In this document: positions 1 through 10,520 of the stretch, piece by piece | Layout of the letters: every line of letters begins with the position of its first letter | How positions within the stretch are numbered: position 1 is the first letter of the stretch | From: Hyalangium gracile | GTDB taxonomy: Bacteria; Myxococcota; Myxococcia; Myxococcales; Myxococcaceae | DNA: 64,000 bases | Direction: 5' to 3' | Assembly: GCF_020103725.1 (NCBI RefSeq) | Contig: NZ_JAHXBG010000002.1 | Coordinates: 186,001 to 250,000, forward strand | The notes under the pieces: generated by a model | Databases searched by the model: none | Seen by the model: the letters and a program-made list of their open reading frames with translations, nothing else | Told to the model about the DNA's origin: nothing | Position numbers and translations under genes: made by a program

Positions 1-96
1 CCTATGGCGCTCGGCCGAACGCTCCCCGGACGATGCTGGTGGGCCTGAAATACTCGTTCTGAAGTCCGCGGTCTTCCTCGCGAATTAACCTCGAGA

Positions 97-134
97 CGGC
101 TCCGGGGTTCTCTCCACAGAGACCGCCGGAGCCG
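97..134 (+). other. Stem-loop in leader of Spy-like gene
   Basis: A perfect 9-bp stem (CGGCTCCGG at 97-105 with CCGGAGCCG at 126-134) encloses a second stem (TCTCT against AGAGA around a CCAC loop). It ends about 45 nt before the ATG at 179. No T-run follows, so it is a poor intrinsic terminator. It may be a leader hairpin, or the end of a transcript entering from the left edge. Nothing else is recognisable in bases 1-178. Confidence 0.4.
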
Positions 135-178
135 CCGGGGTTCCGACGCTCGAAGTCACACCCGAGGAGACCCACTTC

Positions 179-565
179 ATGCGTATCAAGACCGCCGTGC
201 TGTCCACTGCCCTCGCCTCGCTCCTGTTCGCCACCTCCACGCTCGCCGCCGAGAGCCCCGCGCCGCAGGGCAAGGAGTTCCGCTCGGGCGACTGCCACGG
301 CGGCAGGGAAGAGAAGATGTTCCGCAAGATGGCGCGCATGGAGCACCGGCTGGACCGCGCCGTCGAGAAGGGCCGCCTCACCTCGGCCCAGGCGGAGCAG
401 TTCAAGGCCGAGGCCCGCCAGCTGCGCGAGGAGTTCCAGAGCCAGCGCCAGGCCAACGGTGGCCAGCTCACCGACGCGCAGAAGCAGCAGTTCCATCAGC
501 GCAAGCAGGAGCTGCGCGCGAAGGTGAAGGCGGCGCTGAAGGCCACCGCGCCCCAGGGCGTGTGA
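179..565 (+). CDS. Spy/CpxP-like small periplasmic protein
   Basis: This is a 128-aa exported protein. Residues 1-24 form a Sec signal peptide (MRIK, a hydrophobic stretch, then a cut after STLAA). The mature part is highly charged and almost wholly helical, and carries two LTxxQ-type motifs (LTSAQ near residue 71 and LTDAQ near residue 99). The LTxxQ motif marks the Spy/CpxP family of periplasmic chaperones and stress sensors. The length fits that family, but similarity is limited to the motif and helical character. An RBS-like GAGGAG precedes the ATG. It converges on imuB, whose stop is only 11 nt away, so it is probably transcribed alone. It could instead be an unrelated helical periplasmic protein. 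Confidence 0.7.
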   Translation: MRIKTAVLSTALASLLFATSTLAAESPAPQGKEFRSGDCHGGREEKMFRKMARMEHRLDRAVEKGRLTSAQAEQFKAEARQLREEFQSQRQANGGQLTDAQKQQFHQRKQELRAKVKAALKATAPQGV

Positions 566-575
566 GGCTCGGGGC

Positions 576-2087
576 TCAGTCGAAGAGGCCCTGGAGGTAG
601 AAGCGGCCGTCCTGCGCATCCCGAAAGACCCAGGCGGGGCCGAGCCCCTCGAAGTGGACGCGGTAGTAGTCCCGACTGAAGGGTGACTGCGCCCACCACT
701 CCCCGCCCAGGCGCTCGGGGCCGGCCATGGCCACCACCCGGCGCCGCTTGCCCAGCAGCCACGCCGCGAGCAGCTCGCCGGACTCCGTCACCTCGGCATC
801 CAGCGTGGCGGGCTGCTCCAGCAGCCGGGAGGGGCGCTCCTTCAGCGCCTCATCCACCGGCACCTCCACCTCTTCCTCCGGCAGCAGCTCTCCCGCCATG
901 CCTCGCGTGGAGGCCGGAGGATGGAAGGCCCGAGCCACGTAGGCCTGCTCGGGGCGGTGGACGGCCTCCAGCGAGGCGGAGAACAGCGCCTCCTCGCCCA
1001 GCGTCGTGGCCAGCCGCGACAGCACCACCTCCAGCGCCGCATCTCCTTCTGGCGTGTCTCCGAGCGCGAGCTGCTGGCCGCGATCCTCGCTGTGCTCTTC
1101 CACGCGCACGGAGAGCGTCGCCACCGGGTTCTCCAGCCGCAGATCGGACAGCTGGTGGCGGGCCAGATCCAGCAGCAGCTTCGCGCGCGCCGTGGGCCGA
1201 GCCAGCGTGAGCGGCAGCTCCACCAGCCCGGAGGGATCCAGCTTCAGCACGAAGCTCAGCCGCACCGCCGCCCGGCGCCGTCCGGCCAGTCGCGCGCAGA
1301 GCCGATCCAGCACCGTCTTGAGGGCGAACTGCAGGGGCTCGAAGGACTCGGCGGGCCACTCCAGCGTCATCCGCTCCTCGAGCACTTCCTCCAGCACGGC
1401 AGCGACGAAGGGAGTGTCATCCCCTCCTCCGCAGAGCGTGTGCGCTTGCAGGCCCGCGGCGCCACCTCGAGCCGCCACCGCGCCCGCGGGCAACGCCGCC
1501 ACCTCTCCCAGCGTGCTCAGCCCGAGCGCGGCGAAGGCCTCGCGCTCCCGGCCCTCCAGCGCGGTGAGCGGCAGGGGCGCCAGCGCGCGCGCACTGCCAC
1601 CCTCGGGAACCACCAGCACGGGCCGGGTGCCAAGACGGGCCAGCACCCGGGCGGTGAACAGCTCCGAGGCCACCACGGCCTTGCCCCGGTAGCCATGGCC
1701 CGAGCAGACCTCCAGCGCTCGCAGGCACAGCCCCTCCTCGCCACCGAAGAGGTGCGCGGCGCTCGCGTCGAACCACATCCCGTCCGGCGCGGAGAGCTGG
1801 AAGCCGGGCGCGACGCACATCAGCGCTTCGCCCAGGGACATCAACGCGCGGGCCTCTTCCCCGGCCCGGTAGGGGAAGTGCTGGAGCGAGGGCTCCAGGG
1901 CCGTGGCGGCGGTCAGCGTCATCCCCGTCCGGACGCCGGCCTTCAGCGCGCTCGACGAGGCGAAGGCCACCCGTCGCTGGCCTCGAACCTCCTCCTCCAG
2001 CACGAAGGGCTTGCCCGCCAGCGAGGGCATCTCGATGACCCTGCGCTGCGCTGGGAAGCGCGAGAGGTGCAGATAGCCGAGCCGCAT
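576..2087 (-). CDS. imuB: ImuB-like Y-family polymerase homologue
   Basis: This 503-aa protein resembles the catalytically dead Y-family polymerase ImuB. The N-terminus (LGYLHLSRFPAQR) aligns with the first polymerase motif but lacks the metal-binding acidic residue, as expected for ImuB. The palm, fingers and little-finger regions follow, then a C-terminal extension ending in GRFYLQGLFD, which is typical of ImuB and contains a plausible beta-clamp-binding QGLF. In known systems ImuB bridges ImuA, the clamp and the error-prone polymerase DnaE2 during SOS mutagenesis. It lies 18 bp downstream of imuA, as the second gene of the operon. No dnaE2 follows it; the next gene is on the opposite strand, so the polymerase must be encoded elsewhere. 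Confidence 0.85.
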   Translation of the reverse strand: MRLGYLHLSRFPAQRRVIEMPSLAGKPFVLEEEVRGQRRVAFASSSALKAGVRTGMTLTAATALEPSLQHFPYRAGEEARALMSLGEALMCVAPGFQLSAPDGMWFDASAAHLFGGEEGLCLRALEVCSGHGYRGKAVVASELFTARVLARLGTRPVLVVPEGGSARALAPLPLTALEGREREAFAALGLSTLGEVAALPAGAVAARGGAAGLQAHTLCGGGDDTPFVAAVLEEVLEERMTLEWPAESFEPLQFALKTVLDRLCARLAGRRRAAVRLSFVLKLDPSGLVELPLTLARPTARAKLLLDLARHQLSDLRLENPVATLSVRVEEHSEDRGQQLALGDTPEGDAALEVVLSRLATTLGEEALFSASLEAVHRPEQAYVARAFHPPASTRGMAGELLPEEEVEVPVDEALKERPSRLLEQPATLDAEVTESGELLAAWLLGKRRRVVAMAGPERLGGEWWAQSPFSRDYYRVHFEGLGPAWVFRDAQDGRFYLQGLFD

Positions 2088-2105
2088 GAGCCCCTCCCGC
2101 CCCTC

Positions 2106-2972
2106 TCAGCGCGCCGCGGTGCCCGTTCCGAGCTTGGAACGGAAGGACGGCATCGGCGCATCACGCCCCGGACGCTGCCCCAGGATCCCACAGCCGTTGC
2201 GCTGCTCCCACGAGCGCCCCCGATGGAAGTCCGGCACGAGATCCTCACCGGTCGGCATCTCTCCGGCGAGCAGGAGAGCCTCCTCGCTCTCGGACTCCAG
2301 CGCGGGATAGAGGGACTGCCACGGCATCACGGCTCGTGTCCCCAGCCCACCCTGCCGGCTGCGCACGACTTCCACCGAGAGCCCCTCGGGCCCCATGGCC
2401 TCGGTCCGCATGCGCGTCACTCCGTCGGCGGGGGCGTTCGGCGAGGACAGCAGCAGCAGCAGGCTTCCGCCACGGAAGGCCGCATCCGCCAGCTTCTTGC
2501 CCTCGGCGAGCGAGAGCCGCACGCCGGAGGACCTGCCTCCCGCGAGGCCCTGCGTGAGATCCAGCACCACGCACGCGAACGCGCCGCTCCGGGCGAGCTG
2601 GACCGCGGTCCACGCGAGCTGGGAAGGCTCCTTGGGGCGTACGATGAGCAGCCGGGCCAGATCGACCCCCATGGCAGCGGCAGCCGGGGGATAAAGCTCC
2701 TTGGGACCATCCACCCAGGCGCACAGGCGATGCTCGCGGTGGGCCGAAGCCACGGCACGCAGCGCGAGGCTGGTGCGCCCGGAGGCCGCCTCGCCGCAGA
2801 GCTCCAGGGCCTGGCCCAGGGGGAAGCCGCCCGAGGGCAGCAGCGCATCCACTTCCGCGACCCCGGTGCGCAGCGTGGCCAGATAGCTCCGGGGCGCGGC
2901 CTGCAGCTGGCGGATCCGCTCGCGCAGCTGTTCGACCACTGCTCCCGATCGCTGTTCCGCCGTCGCGCTCAT
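2106..2972 (-). CDS. imuA: ImuA-like RecA-fold SOS mutagenesis protein
   Basis: This 288-aa RecA-fold protein is the partner of ImuB. The core TGVAEVDALLPSGGFPLGQ followed by a P-loop-like LCGEAASGRTS matches the RecA/ImuA fold, but the Walker A lysine is arginine, so nucleotide binding may be weak or lost. A Walker-B-like strand (FACVVLDL) follows. The Arg/Gly-rich C-terminus is typical of ImuA. I chose the ATG at 2972 because GGAGA lies 7 nt upstream; a GTG three bases earlier (2975) is possible. Transcription should start just upstream, where a Myxococcus-type LexA box sits at 2998-3014, so imuA-imuB is likely SOS-induced. Confidence 0.8.
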   Translation of the reverse strand: MSATAEQRSGAVVEQLRERIRQLQAAPRSYLATLRTGVAEVDALLPSGGFPLGQALELCGEAASGRTSLALRAVASAHREHRLCAWVDGPKELYPPAAAAMGVDLARLLIVRPKEPSQLAWTAVQLARSGAFACVVLDLTQGLAGGRSSGVRLSLAEGKKLADAAFRGGSLLLLLSSPNAPADGVTRMRTEAMGPEGLSVEVVRSRQGGLGTRAVMPWQSLYPALESESEEALLLAGEMPTGEDLVPDFHRGRSWEQRNGCGILGQRPGRDAPMPSFRSKLGTGTAAR

Positions 2973-2997
2973 CACATCTTCTCCGGGCCGAGCAGAT

Positions 2998-3014
2998 CTA
3001 CACGCTCGTTCAGT
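2998..3014. promoter_or_regulatory. LexA (SOS) box of imuA-imuB
   Basis: The plus strand reads CTACACGCTCGTTCAGT. It agrees with the Myxococcus xanthus LexA-binding consensus CTRHAMRYBYGTTCAGS, as I recall it, at 16 of 17 positions; only the last base differs. It ends 26 bp upstream of the imuA ATG, where a repressor would block initiation. The rest of 3015-3304, upstream of the divergent gene at 3305, shows no further convincing gene or signal. Confidence 0.75.
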
Positions 3015-3304
3015 ATGCTCACGGATCTGACTGGCGGCACGAAGGACCCACTGCGGTGGACGAGTTCGAGCGGAGGAGGATCGCGCGATCCCTGCGTGAT
3101 CACGAGCGAGCCCCCCACCAACCCAACCTCACAGGCCGGATCGCGCCGAGCAACGGCCCGGCGCCAGATCGATTGGACCCCGGATAACCGAGGCGGGACA
3201 AGCGCGCTGCCTGCGGAGCGCCGTGTTTCTTCCTCCTCCCTGTGCCAAGACGGGTATTCTCGCGGACACGACTGCTTCAAGGAGGGTGAGCCATCTCCGG
3301 GTTG

Positions 3305-3622
3305 ATGATGTTTCTAGCCTGGGTGGCGTGCGTGGTGGTGGCGTCGACGCTCTACGTGGTGATCTACAACTTCATCGGCGCCTGGCCGACCCAGACGTGG
3401 CCGAAGCCGAAGCGCCTACGCTGCCCGGAATGCGGAGGCAAGTACCAGCCTGGCATCACCCACCTGTGGCAGTCGCCCTCGGAACTGGGCTCATCCCAGA
3501 AGCCTCCCCGACGAGGACCCTCGGCATGGCAGGTGACGTGTGCCGCCTGCGGACTCCACGTCATCTATGGGAGGTGGAGCAAGGTCCTGCGAACCTTGCG
3601 AGATCCTACTGCTGGAGGGTGA
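3305..3622 (+). CDS. Small membrane-anchored zinc-ribbon protein
   Basis: This is a 105-aa protein. Residues 2-24 form a hydrophobic N-terminal helix that should anchor it in the inner membrane. Two CxxC pairs follow (CPECGG near residue 39 and CAACG near residue 79), spaced as in a rubredoxin-like zinc ribbon. Two ATG codons in a row (3305 and 3308) and a TTG at 3302 are possible starts; AGGAGGGTG lies about 15 nt upstream, which is rather far. No family is recognised. It is transcribed away from the SOS operon and faces the VWA lipoprotein gene tail to tail. Confidence 0.6.
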   Translation: MMFLAWVACVVVASTLYVVIYNFIGAWPTQTWPKPKRLRCPECGGKYQPGITHLWQSPSELGSSQKPPRRGPSAWQVTCAACGLHVIYGRWSKVLRTLRDPTAGG

Positions 3623-3678
3623 CCGCGGATCGCGCATCCAGGAACGTGGGCCCGTGCTCCAGAACCGTGTCCCGGCGC

Positions 3679-4899
3679 CTACCCCGCGCAGAACACCTTC
3701 ACCTCGATGCCCTGATCATCCTGCCTGCGCAGACAGTCCCCGAGGAAGAAGATGCGCGCCGGCCGCTCCTCGCCGGACGCGTCGTAGCGAAGGTCGCCCC
3801 CGGCGACGCTGCACGTCTGCACCGTGCCGTCCGCGCGAGTCACCCGCACCTGGGCCAGCCGCGGATCCGGCAGGTTCATCACCTCGATGCTCTGCGAGAT
3901 GGCGGCCAGCGACGCGATGGTGATCAGCGTGTCGCGGTAGCTCGGCTTGCAGATGGAGTCCAGGTTCTCGCGATTGCTGTTGAAGCGCTCCGCCATGGCG
4001 CGGTGACGGAAGCCTGGCCCGTAGGAGGTCGGGCACTCCACGTTGCGCACGAAGATGCCCTGCGGCGTCGTGTCCTTCACCACTCCCACGCTCTTGTCGG
4101 TCAGCCCCACCGGGCCGATGGTGGCCCACAGCACCTCGCGAGCGCCCCCCTTGCTGTCCCGTAGCCCCTGGAAGAGCTGGAAGTAGTCATCCACCGAGTC
4201 GAGCTTCGCCGCCTCCTCCGAGCAGATGTCCCGGGAGGTGTCATCCGTGAGGGCCACCGGCGGTGGCCGCTGCCGGGAGCTGCAGTCCTCCTCGTCCGTG
4301 ACGACCACCACCAGCAGCCGGGCCCCATCCCGCAGGAACCCCCCGTTGCCACCCTGCGCCAGGGGGGTGGTGGCCAGCGAGGAGGCTACCGCCAGCCGAA
4401 CCGCCTCGAACGGCGCCTCCTGCCCGCTGCCGCTCGTCCCCTGCACCACCACCCGGCGGAACTTCTCCAGCAGCGCAGGGTCCGAGCCCTCGATGAAGCG
4501 CTCCGCGCTCGGCTCCCCGCTCGCAGTGGGAACGGGCCTCAGCCGCCCGGACTCTTCCGGGTACTCCCGATTGGTCTCCCGGTTATTGACGATGGCGCGC
4601 TGATAGACGGACGTCGTGATGACGCCCACCCGGAAGTCCTGCGCCACCCCGCCCCCCTGGCGCAGCTCGGCCAGGAAGGCGGGCAGCTCCGTGGCAATGC
4701 CCGCCTGCTCCTCCGCCATCGAGCCGGAGTTGTCGATGACGAAGAGGACGTCGGTCTTCTGGGCCGTGATCACCGGAGCATCCGCCTGGCACTTCCCAGG
4801 CACGGTGGACCCCGGCTCATCCACCGGAGAACTGCACGCCGCTACCCACCCCAGGGCAGCGGCCAAGAACATGGAACGAGCAGGCTTTCGGGCCCTCAT
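3679..4899 (-). CDS. VWA-domain lipoprotein
   Basis: This is a 406-aa lipoprotein. The signal peptide ends in a lipobox-like WVAAC, with the lipidated Cys near residue 22, so it should sit in the envelope. A von Willebrand factor A domain starts near residue 50: DVLFVIDNSGSM contains the MIDAS motif DxSxS, and VVVVTDEEDC supplies a later MIDAS aspartate. Cysteines in the C-terminal half (CPTSYG, ICKPSY, CSVAGG, GDCLRR, VFCAG) suggest disulfides. I chose the ATG at 4899 because GGAGG lies 8-9 nt upstream; an in-frame start at 4935 would add 12 residues lacking signal character. Myxobacteria carry many such VWA lipoproteins, and the ligand is unknown. Confidence 0.8.
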   Translation of the reverse strand: MRARKPARSMFLAAALGWVAACSSPVDEPGSTVPGKCQADAPVITAQKTDVLFVIDNSGSMAEEQAGIATELPAFLAELRQGGGVAQDFRVGVITTSVYQRAIVNNRETNREYPEESGRLRPVPTASGEPSAERFIEGSDPALLEKFRRVVVQGTSGSGQEAPFEAVRLAVASSLATTPLAQGGNGGFLRDGARLLVVVVTDEEDCSSRQRPPPVALTDDTSRDICSEEAAKLDSVDDYFQLFQGLRDSKGGAREVLWATIGPVGLTDKSVGVVKDTTPQGIFVRNVECPTSYGPGFRHRAMAERFNSNRENLDSICKPSYRDTLITIASLAAISQSIEVMNLPDPRLAQVRVTRADGTVQTCSVAGGDLRYDASGEERPARIFFLGDCLRRQDDQGIEVKVFCAG

Positions 4900-5151
4900 C
4901 GGGGTTCCCTCCAGATCAGCGCGAGCGACGCGCATGGACGCGCCGCATCAGATTAGAAGAAGCAGGTGTCCAGCATGCCCCACCCGCCACCGCCCCGCGA
5001 TAATCGTCCGGCAGGTGAACTCCCATCTGGAAAAATGCACGTTGCGTTTGCCATGGGCGTTTTGGTTGCTACGTTGGGTCAACTGGCACAGAAGAACAGT
5101 GTGTAATCAACAGCCCGACACCCAGCCGGGCGCTTAGAGGGTCGAAACCAC

Positions 5152-7662
<2,511 letters not shown>

Positions 7663-7694
7663 CGTTCCGCCCTCGCAGTCCGTAGTCCCATGAG

Positions 7695-7734
7695 ACGGGC
7701 GGGTTCCTTCCGAGGAGCCCGCCCGTTTTCTTTT
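7695..7734 (+). terminator. Rho-independent terminator of lon
   Basis: A 14-bp stem (7695-7708 with 7713-7726, one G-T wobble) with a TCCG tetraloop is followed by TTTTCTTTT. It begins 33 bp after the lon stop and separates it from the convergent heme oxygenase gene. This is the clearest intrinsic terminator in the window. Confidence 0.92.
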
Positions 7735-7761
7735 GGGTCCGGGGGATGTAGTCGGGCCGGC

Positions 7762-8493
7762 TCAGAGCCCCGCGGTGGAGGAGCTCACCCCGAGAGACTC
7801 CCGCGCCAGCGCATCGGACAGGAGGGTGTCGAGCCGGAAGGCGAGCCGCGCCTCCTGCACCACCTCGCGCATGGCTTCGGCGGAGAGCGGGAGGCTGTCC
7901 AGGCTCCGATTCGCCCGGAGGCGCAGGGCCTCCAGCGACTCGGCCGTCGTCGCCTGGTAGAAGGCCGTCCCATCCCCTTCGCTCAAGTCGAAGGCCCGCG
8001 CCACCTGCTCGCCCAGGAGCGGGCCGGAGAGGATGTCCCGGGTGTAGCGCACGTAGGCATGCGCCACGAGCAGGTGCGGAGACACCAGGGCGATCTGGCG
8101 GATCCGCTCCACGTGAAGGCTCGAGAGGTGCTCGGGCCGAGGGGCCTCGATCCAGGACGGCCCCAGGAAGCAGCGCAGATCGGCCTCGAGGGACTGGGAG
8201 CGCCAGAGCTCCGGCAGGAGGAACCCGCCCACCACGGGGTGGGAGCAGAGGGCCTCCAGCGACACCTCCAGCGCCCCGTACACCTCCAGGAGACACTGGA
8301 GATAGGTGACGTAGTGGCGCCCGCGCACGAGCTGCCCGTACACGCTGGTGCCCCACGTCCCCCGGAAGAGGCTGCGCAGGAACGGGGTCTGCTCCGTCTC
8401 ACGGCGCGTGGCCGCGGTCCCCTCCTCCAGGCGCACCGACAGCGGGATCCGATCCCGGGGCGACGCGAGGCTCACGACTGCGGCAGCGGGCAT
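7762..8493 (-). CDS. Heme oxygenase family protein lacking the heme-ligand histidine
   Basis: This is a 243-aa protein of the biliverdin-producing heme oxygenase fold. Family landmarks are LEEGTAATRRETEQTPF near residue 22, LQCLLEVYGALE, LLPELWRSQSLEADL, LLVAHAYVRY and GTAFY. However, the proximal His that ligates heme (TxxxH..aE in the family) is Arg here (TAATRRETE), and the distal GDLSGG hinge reads RDILSGPLLG. It may therefore have lost catalysis or bind heme differently; plant HO2 proteins show a comparable His-to-Arg change. I chose the ATG at 8493 because GGAGAGG lies about 6 nt upstream; a longer in-frame start at 8568 would run through a Fur box. The Fur box suggests iron-repressed expression. 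Confidence 0.75.
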   Translation of the reverse strand: MPAAAVVSLASPRDRIPLSVRLEEGTAATRRETEQTPFLRSLFRGTWGTSVYGQLVRGRHYVTYLQCLLEVYGALEVSLEALCSHPVVGGFLLPELWRSQSLEADLRCFLGPSWIEAPRPEHLSSLHVERIRQIALVSPHLLVAHAYVRYTRDILSGPLLGEQVARAFDLSEGDGTAFYQATTAESLEALRLRANRSLDSLPLSAEAMREVVQEARLAFRLDTLLSDALARESLGVSSSTAGL

Positions 8494-8513
8494 GATGACC
8501 TCTCCATTCAATC

Positions 8514-8532
8514 GATAACGATTCTCAAAATC
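8514..8532. promoter_or_regulatory. Fur box upstream of heme oxygenase gene
   Basis: GATAACGATTCTCAAAATC matches the 19-bp Fur consensus GATAATGATAATCATTATC at 14 of 19 positions, in an AT-rich island within GC-rich DNA. It ends 20 bp before the heme oxygenase ATG (minus strand), a position suited to iron-dependent repression. The divergent amidase gene starts about 100 bp away and may or may not be affected. Confidence 0.65.
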
Positions 8533-8636
8533 AAATTCATGGTGCCTGGAGACTGCCCGAAACGTCAAGGCCTTTGGTGGGTGCCTGTCATCGGGTGAGA
8601 GAATGCGGGAACGCCGCGAGTCCCCCGGGCGTCGGA

Positions 8637-9527
8637 ATGGCCATGTCGAGAGTCCTCACGCTGCTGCTGGGCCCCCTCGTGCTGCTGGGAAGTGTCCAGG
8701 CGGCCCGAGCGCAGGTCCCCTCGGTGCCCCACCCAGCGGGCGTGCTCTCCTGGCCCGCGCCGGGTGCTCCGCTGAAGGTGCAGCCGCTTCAGGCGCCCAA
8801 GGACTTCCGCAAGAAGCGCATCTACCTGGACGCGGGCCATGGCTACCGCGGCAACCGGGGCAACTCGTCCGTCACGTGCGAGGACGAGGCGGACTTCACG
8901 CTGCGCGTCGCCGAGGAGCTGGCGCGGCGGCTGGAGGCCACGGGGCGCTTCCGGGTGCGCCTCAGCCACAAGGCGGGGCAGGACGTGGCCTATCGCGCCC
9001 GCATCGCCGACGCGGAGGCCTGGAAGGCGGATGCGTTCGTGAGCCTCCACTCGGATGCGCGTGGCATGGCCACCTGGTGGGAGGGGGCTCCGGGCAGGCA
9101 GTGCCTGCGCCAGGACGCGACGCCCGGCTTCAGCGTGCTCTGGGCCGATGACACCTCCGAGCCCATGAAGGTTCGCCGCGTGACGCTGGCCCGGGCGCTG
9201 GCCCGGAACATGGCCCAGGCGGGCTTCCTGCCCTACGACGGCGTGGACTACGTCAACCTGTACGCCGGAGACCCCGAGCACCCGGGCGTCTTCGTGGACC
9301 GGCACGAGCAGGGTCAGCGCATCATGATGCTGCGCCGTCCGAAGGTCCCCTCGGTCATCATCGAGACGCACCACGCGCTCGACTTCGAGGAGGCCGCCCG
9401 CTGGAAGGAGGCCCGGACCCTGGAGTCCTTCTCCGCGGCGGTGGCGCAGGGCCTGGTGGACGCGCTCGCTGCTCCCACCTCCCCTGCCCCTCCCGTGGCG
9501 ACGACCGGAGTCGCCGCGCAGAAGTAA
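8637..9527 (+). CDS. Exported N-acetylmuramoyl-L-alanine amidase (amidase_3)
   Basis: This 296-aa zinc amidase should cleave the bond between N-acetylmuramic acid and L-Ala in peptidoglycan. A signal peptide (cut near AARA) precedes a short linker, then the amidase_3 fold: DAGHG (first zinc His, near residue 68), EDEADFT (zinc Glu), SLHSDARG (third zinc His) and the catalytic Glu in VIIETHHA near the C-terminus. There is no SPOR or LysM domain. I chose the ATG at 8637, which opens the signal peptide; ATG 8643 is also possible, and the RBS is weak. It is transcribed divergently from the heme oxygenase and converges on the FHA gene. Confidence 0.85.
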   Translation: MAMSRVLTLLLGPLVLLGSVQAARAQVPSVPHPAGVLSWPAPGAPLKVQPLQAPKDFRKKRIYLDAGHGYRGNRGNSSVTCEDEADFTLRVAEELARRLEATGRFRVRLSHKAGQDVAYRARIADAEAWKADAFVSLHSDARGMATWWEGAPGRQCLRQDATPGFSVLWADDTSEPMKVRRVTLARALARNMAQAGFLPYDGVDYVNLYAGDPEHPGVFVDRHEQGQRIMMLRRPKVPSVIIETHHALDFEEAARWKEARTLESFSAAVAQGLVDALAAPTSPAPPVATTGVAAQK

Positions 9528-9551
9528 GACGCACCTCCGCTCGCGCGCGCC

Positions 9552-10520
9552 TCACTTCTCCTTGGCGAGCTCATCCACCTGCTTCTGGAGCTCATCCGCC
9601 TCCTGGAAGAACTCGTCCATCGAGGAGGCCGGAACCAGCCGGAAGGAGGCCGGCAGCATCGAGCGCGGGAACTGCAGCGCCGTGCTGAACTCCTCGTTGC
9701 CCAGCAGCTCCTGCGCCTGGACCAACGTGCCGAAGCCCAGGACGATCGCGGTGACCATCGCGCCCAGCCGCCTCGACTCCCAGCGCGTCACGTAGCGCAG
9801 GTGCCAGAACAAGCCCCAGCCGACCAGCATCAGGTAGAGGCTCAGCCCGAGCAGCGGGTGCGTCGAGTCCCACGCCAGGGTGAAGCTCAGGATCATCAAG
9901 AAGCCCGGGATGCCGATGAACCCCAGCAGCACCAGGCTGCCGATGGCCCCGTGGGCGCGGAAGTGGAACTGCCGGCGCGCGATCCGGCTCGCGATGGACC
10001 AGCCACCGGCCCAGGCCAGCGTGAGCGCCGTCGGCAGCAGCATGGAGAACAGCAGCTCGCCCCAGTCCGGCTTGTCGTAGCTCGTCAGGTAGCTGGCCAG
10101 GAGCGAGGCCAGCATCGCCGCTCCCAGCGCGGCCAGGAAGGTCCGCGGACGCTCGAAGAGGCGCTGCCGGGGCCCCACGGGCGCCTCGGCCTCCAGCGCC
10201 TCCGGCACCGCGTAGCCACGCCCCCGGAAGCGCAGCACCGTGTCGCCCACCATCACCCGCGCGTCCTGTACGAGCACCATCTCGGCCAGCCGCGCCCACG
10301 GCTCCAGCCGGAAGGTGCCGTTGCGGCTGCCCAGATCGCGCACCACCAGCCCGCCCTCCTCGGTGCGCTCGATGCGCAGGTGCACCGGGGAGACCTTGGG
10401 ATCGTCCAGGATGACGTCGTTGGAGTAGCCGCGCCCCACCGTGACGGGGAAGCGCTCCAGCCGGTGGCGTGCGTGGACTCCGTCCCCCTCCAGCACCTCC
10501 AGGAAGATCACTTCGTCCAC
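9552..10520 (-). CDS. FHA-domain multipass membrane protein
   Basis: This is a 322-aa protein with an N-terminal FHA domain, residues about 10-100, with the canonical phosphothreonine-binding landmarks GRGYSNDV, VSPVHLRI and DLGSRNGTF. About five hydrophobic segments follow between residues 130 and 260, then an acidic C-terminal tail (EADELQKQVDELAKEK). The GTG start at 10520 lies inside the end of the upstream protease gene (13-nt overlap), so the two are cotranscribed and probably translationally coupled. A longer in-frame start at 10916 would lie inside the protease gene and add non-native sequence. It probably tethers a phosphorylated partner, such as a Ser/Thr kinase substrate, to the inner membrane; the partner is not visible here. 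Confidence 0.75.
   Translation of the reverse strand: MDEVIFLEVLEGDGVHARHRLERFPVTVGRGYSNDVILDDPKVSPVHLRIERTEEGGLVVRDLGSRNGTFRLEPWARLAEMVLVQDARVMVGDTVLRFRGRGYAVPEALEAEAPVGPRQRLFERPRTFLAALGAAMLASLLASYLTSYDKPDWGELLFSMLLPTALTLAWAGGWSIASRIARRQFHFRAHGAIGSLVLLGFIGIPGFLMILSFTLAWDSTHPLLGLSLYLMLVGWGLFWHLRYVTRWESRRLGAMVTAIVLGFGTLVQAQELLGNEEFSTALQFPRSMLPASFRLVPASSMDEFFQEADELQKQVDELAKEK

Noticed and set aside
2972-3280. 102-codon minus-strand frame upstream of imuA
   Set aside because: There is no RBS or domain, and it would run through the LexA box and promoter region.
921-3305. 794-codon plus-strand frame across imuB and imuA
   Set aside because: It is a shadow of two recognisable minus-strand genes and spans the LexA box and the intergenic gap.
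5030-5151. Heat-shock promoter for lon
   Set aside because: AT-rich patches exist, but no pair fits sigma32 or sigma70 consensus well enough to call.
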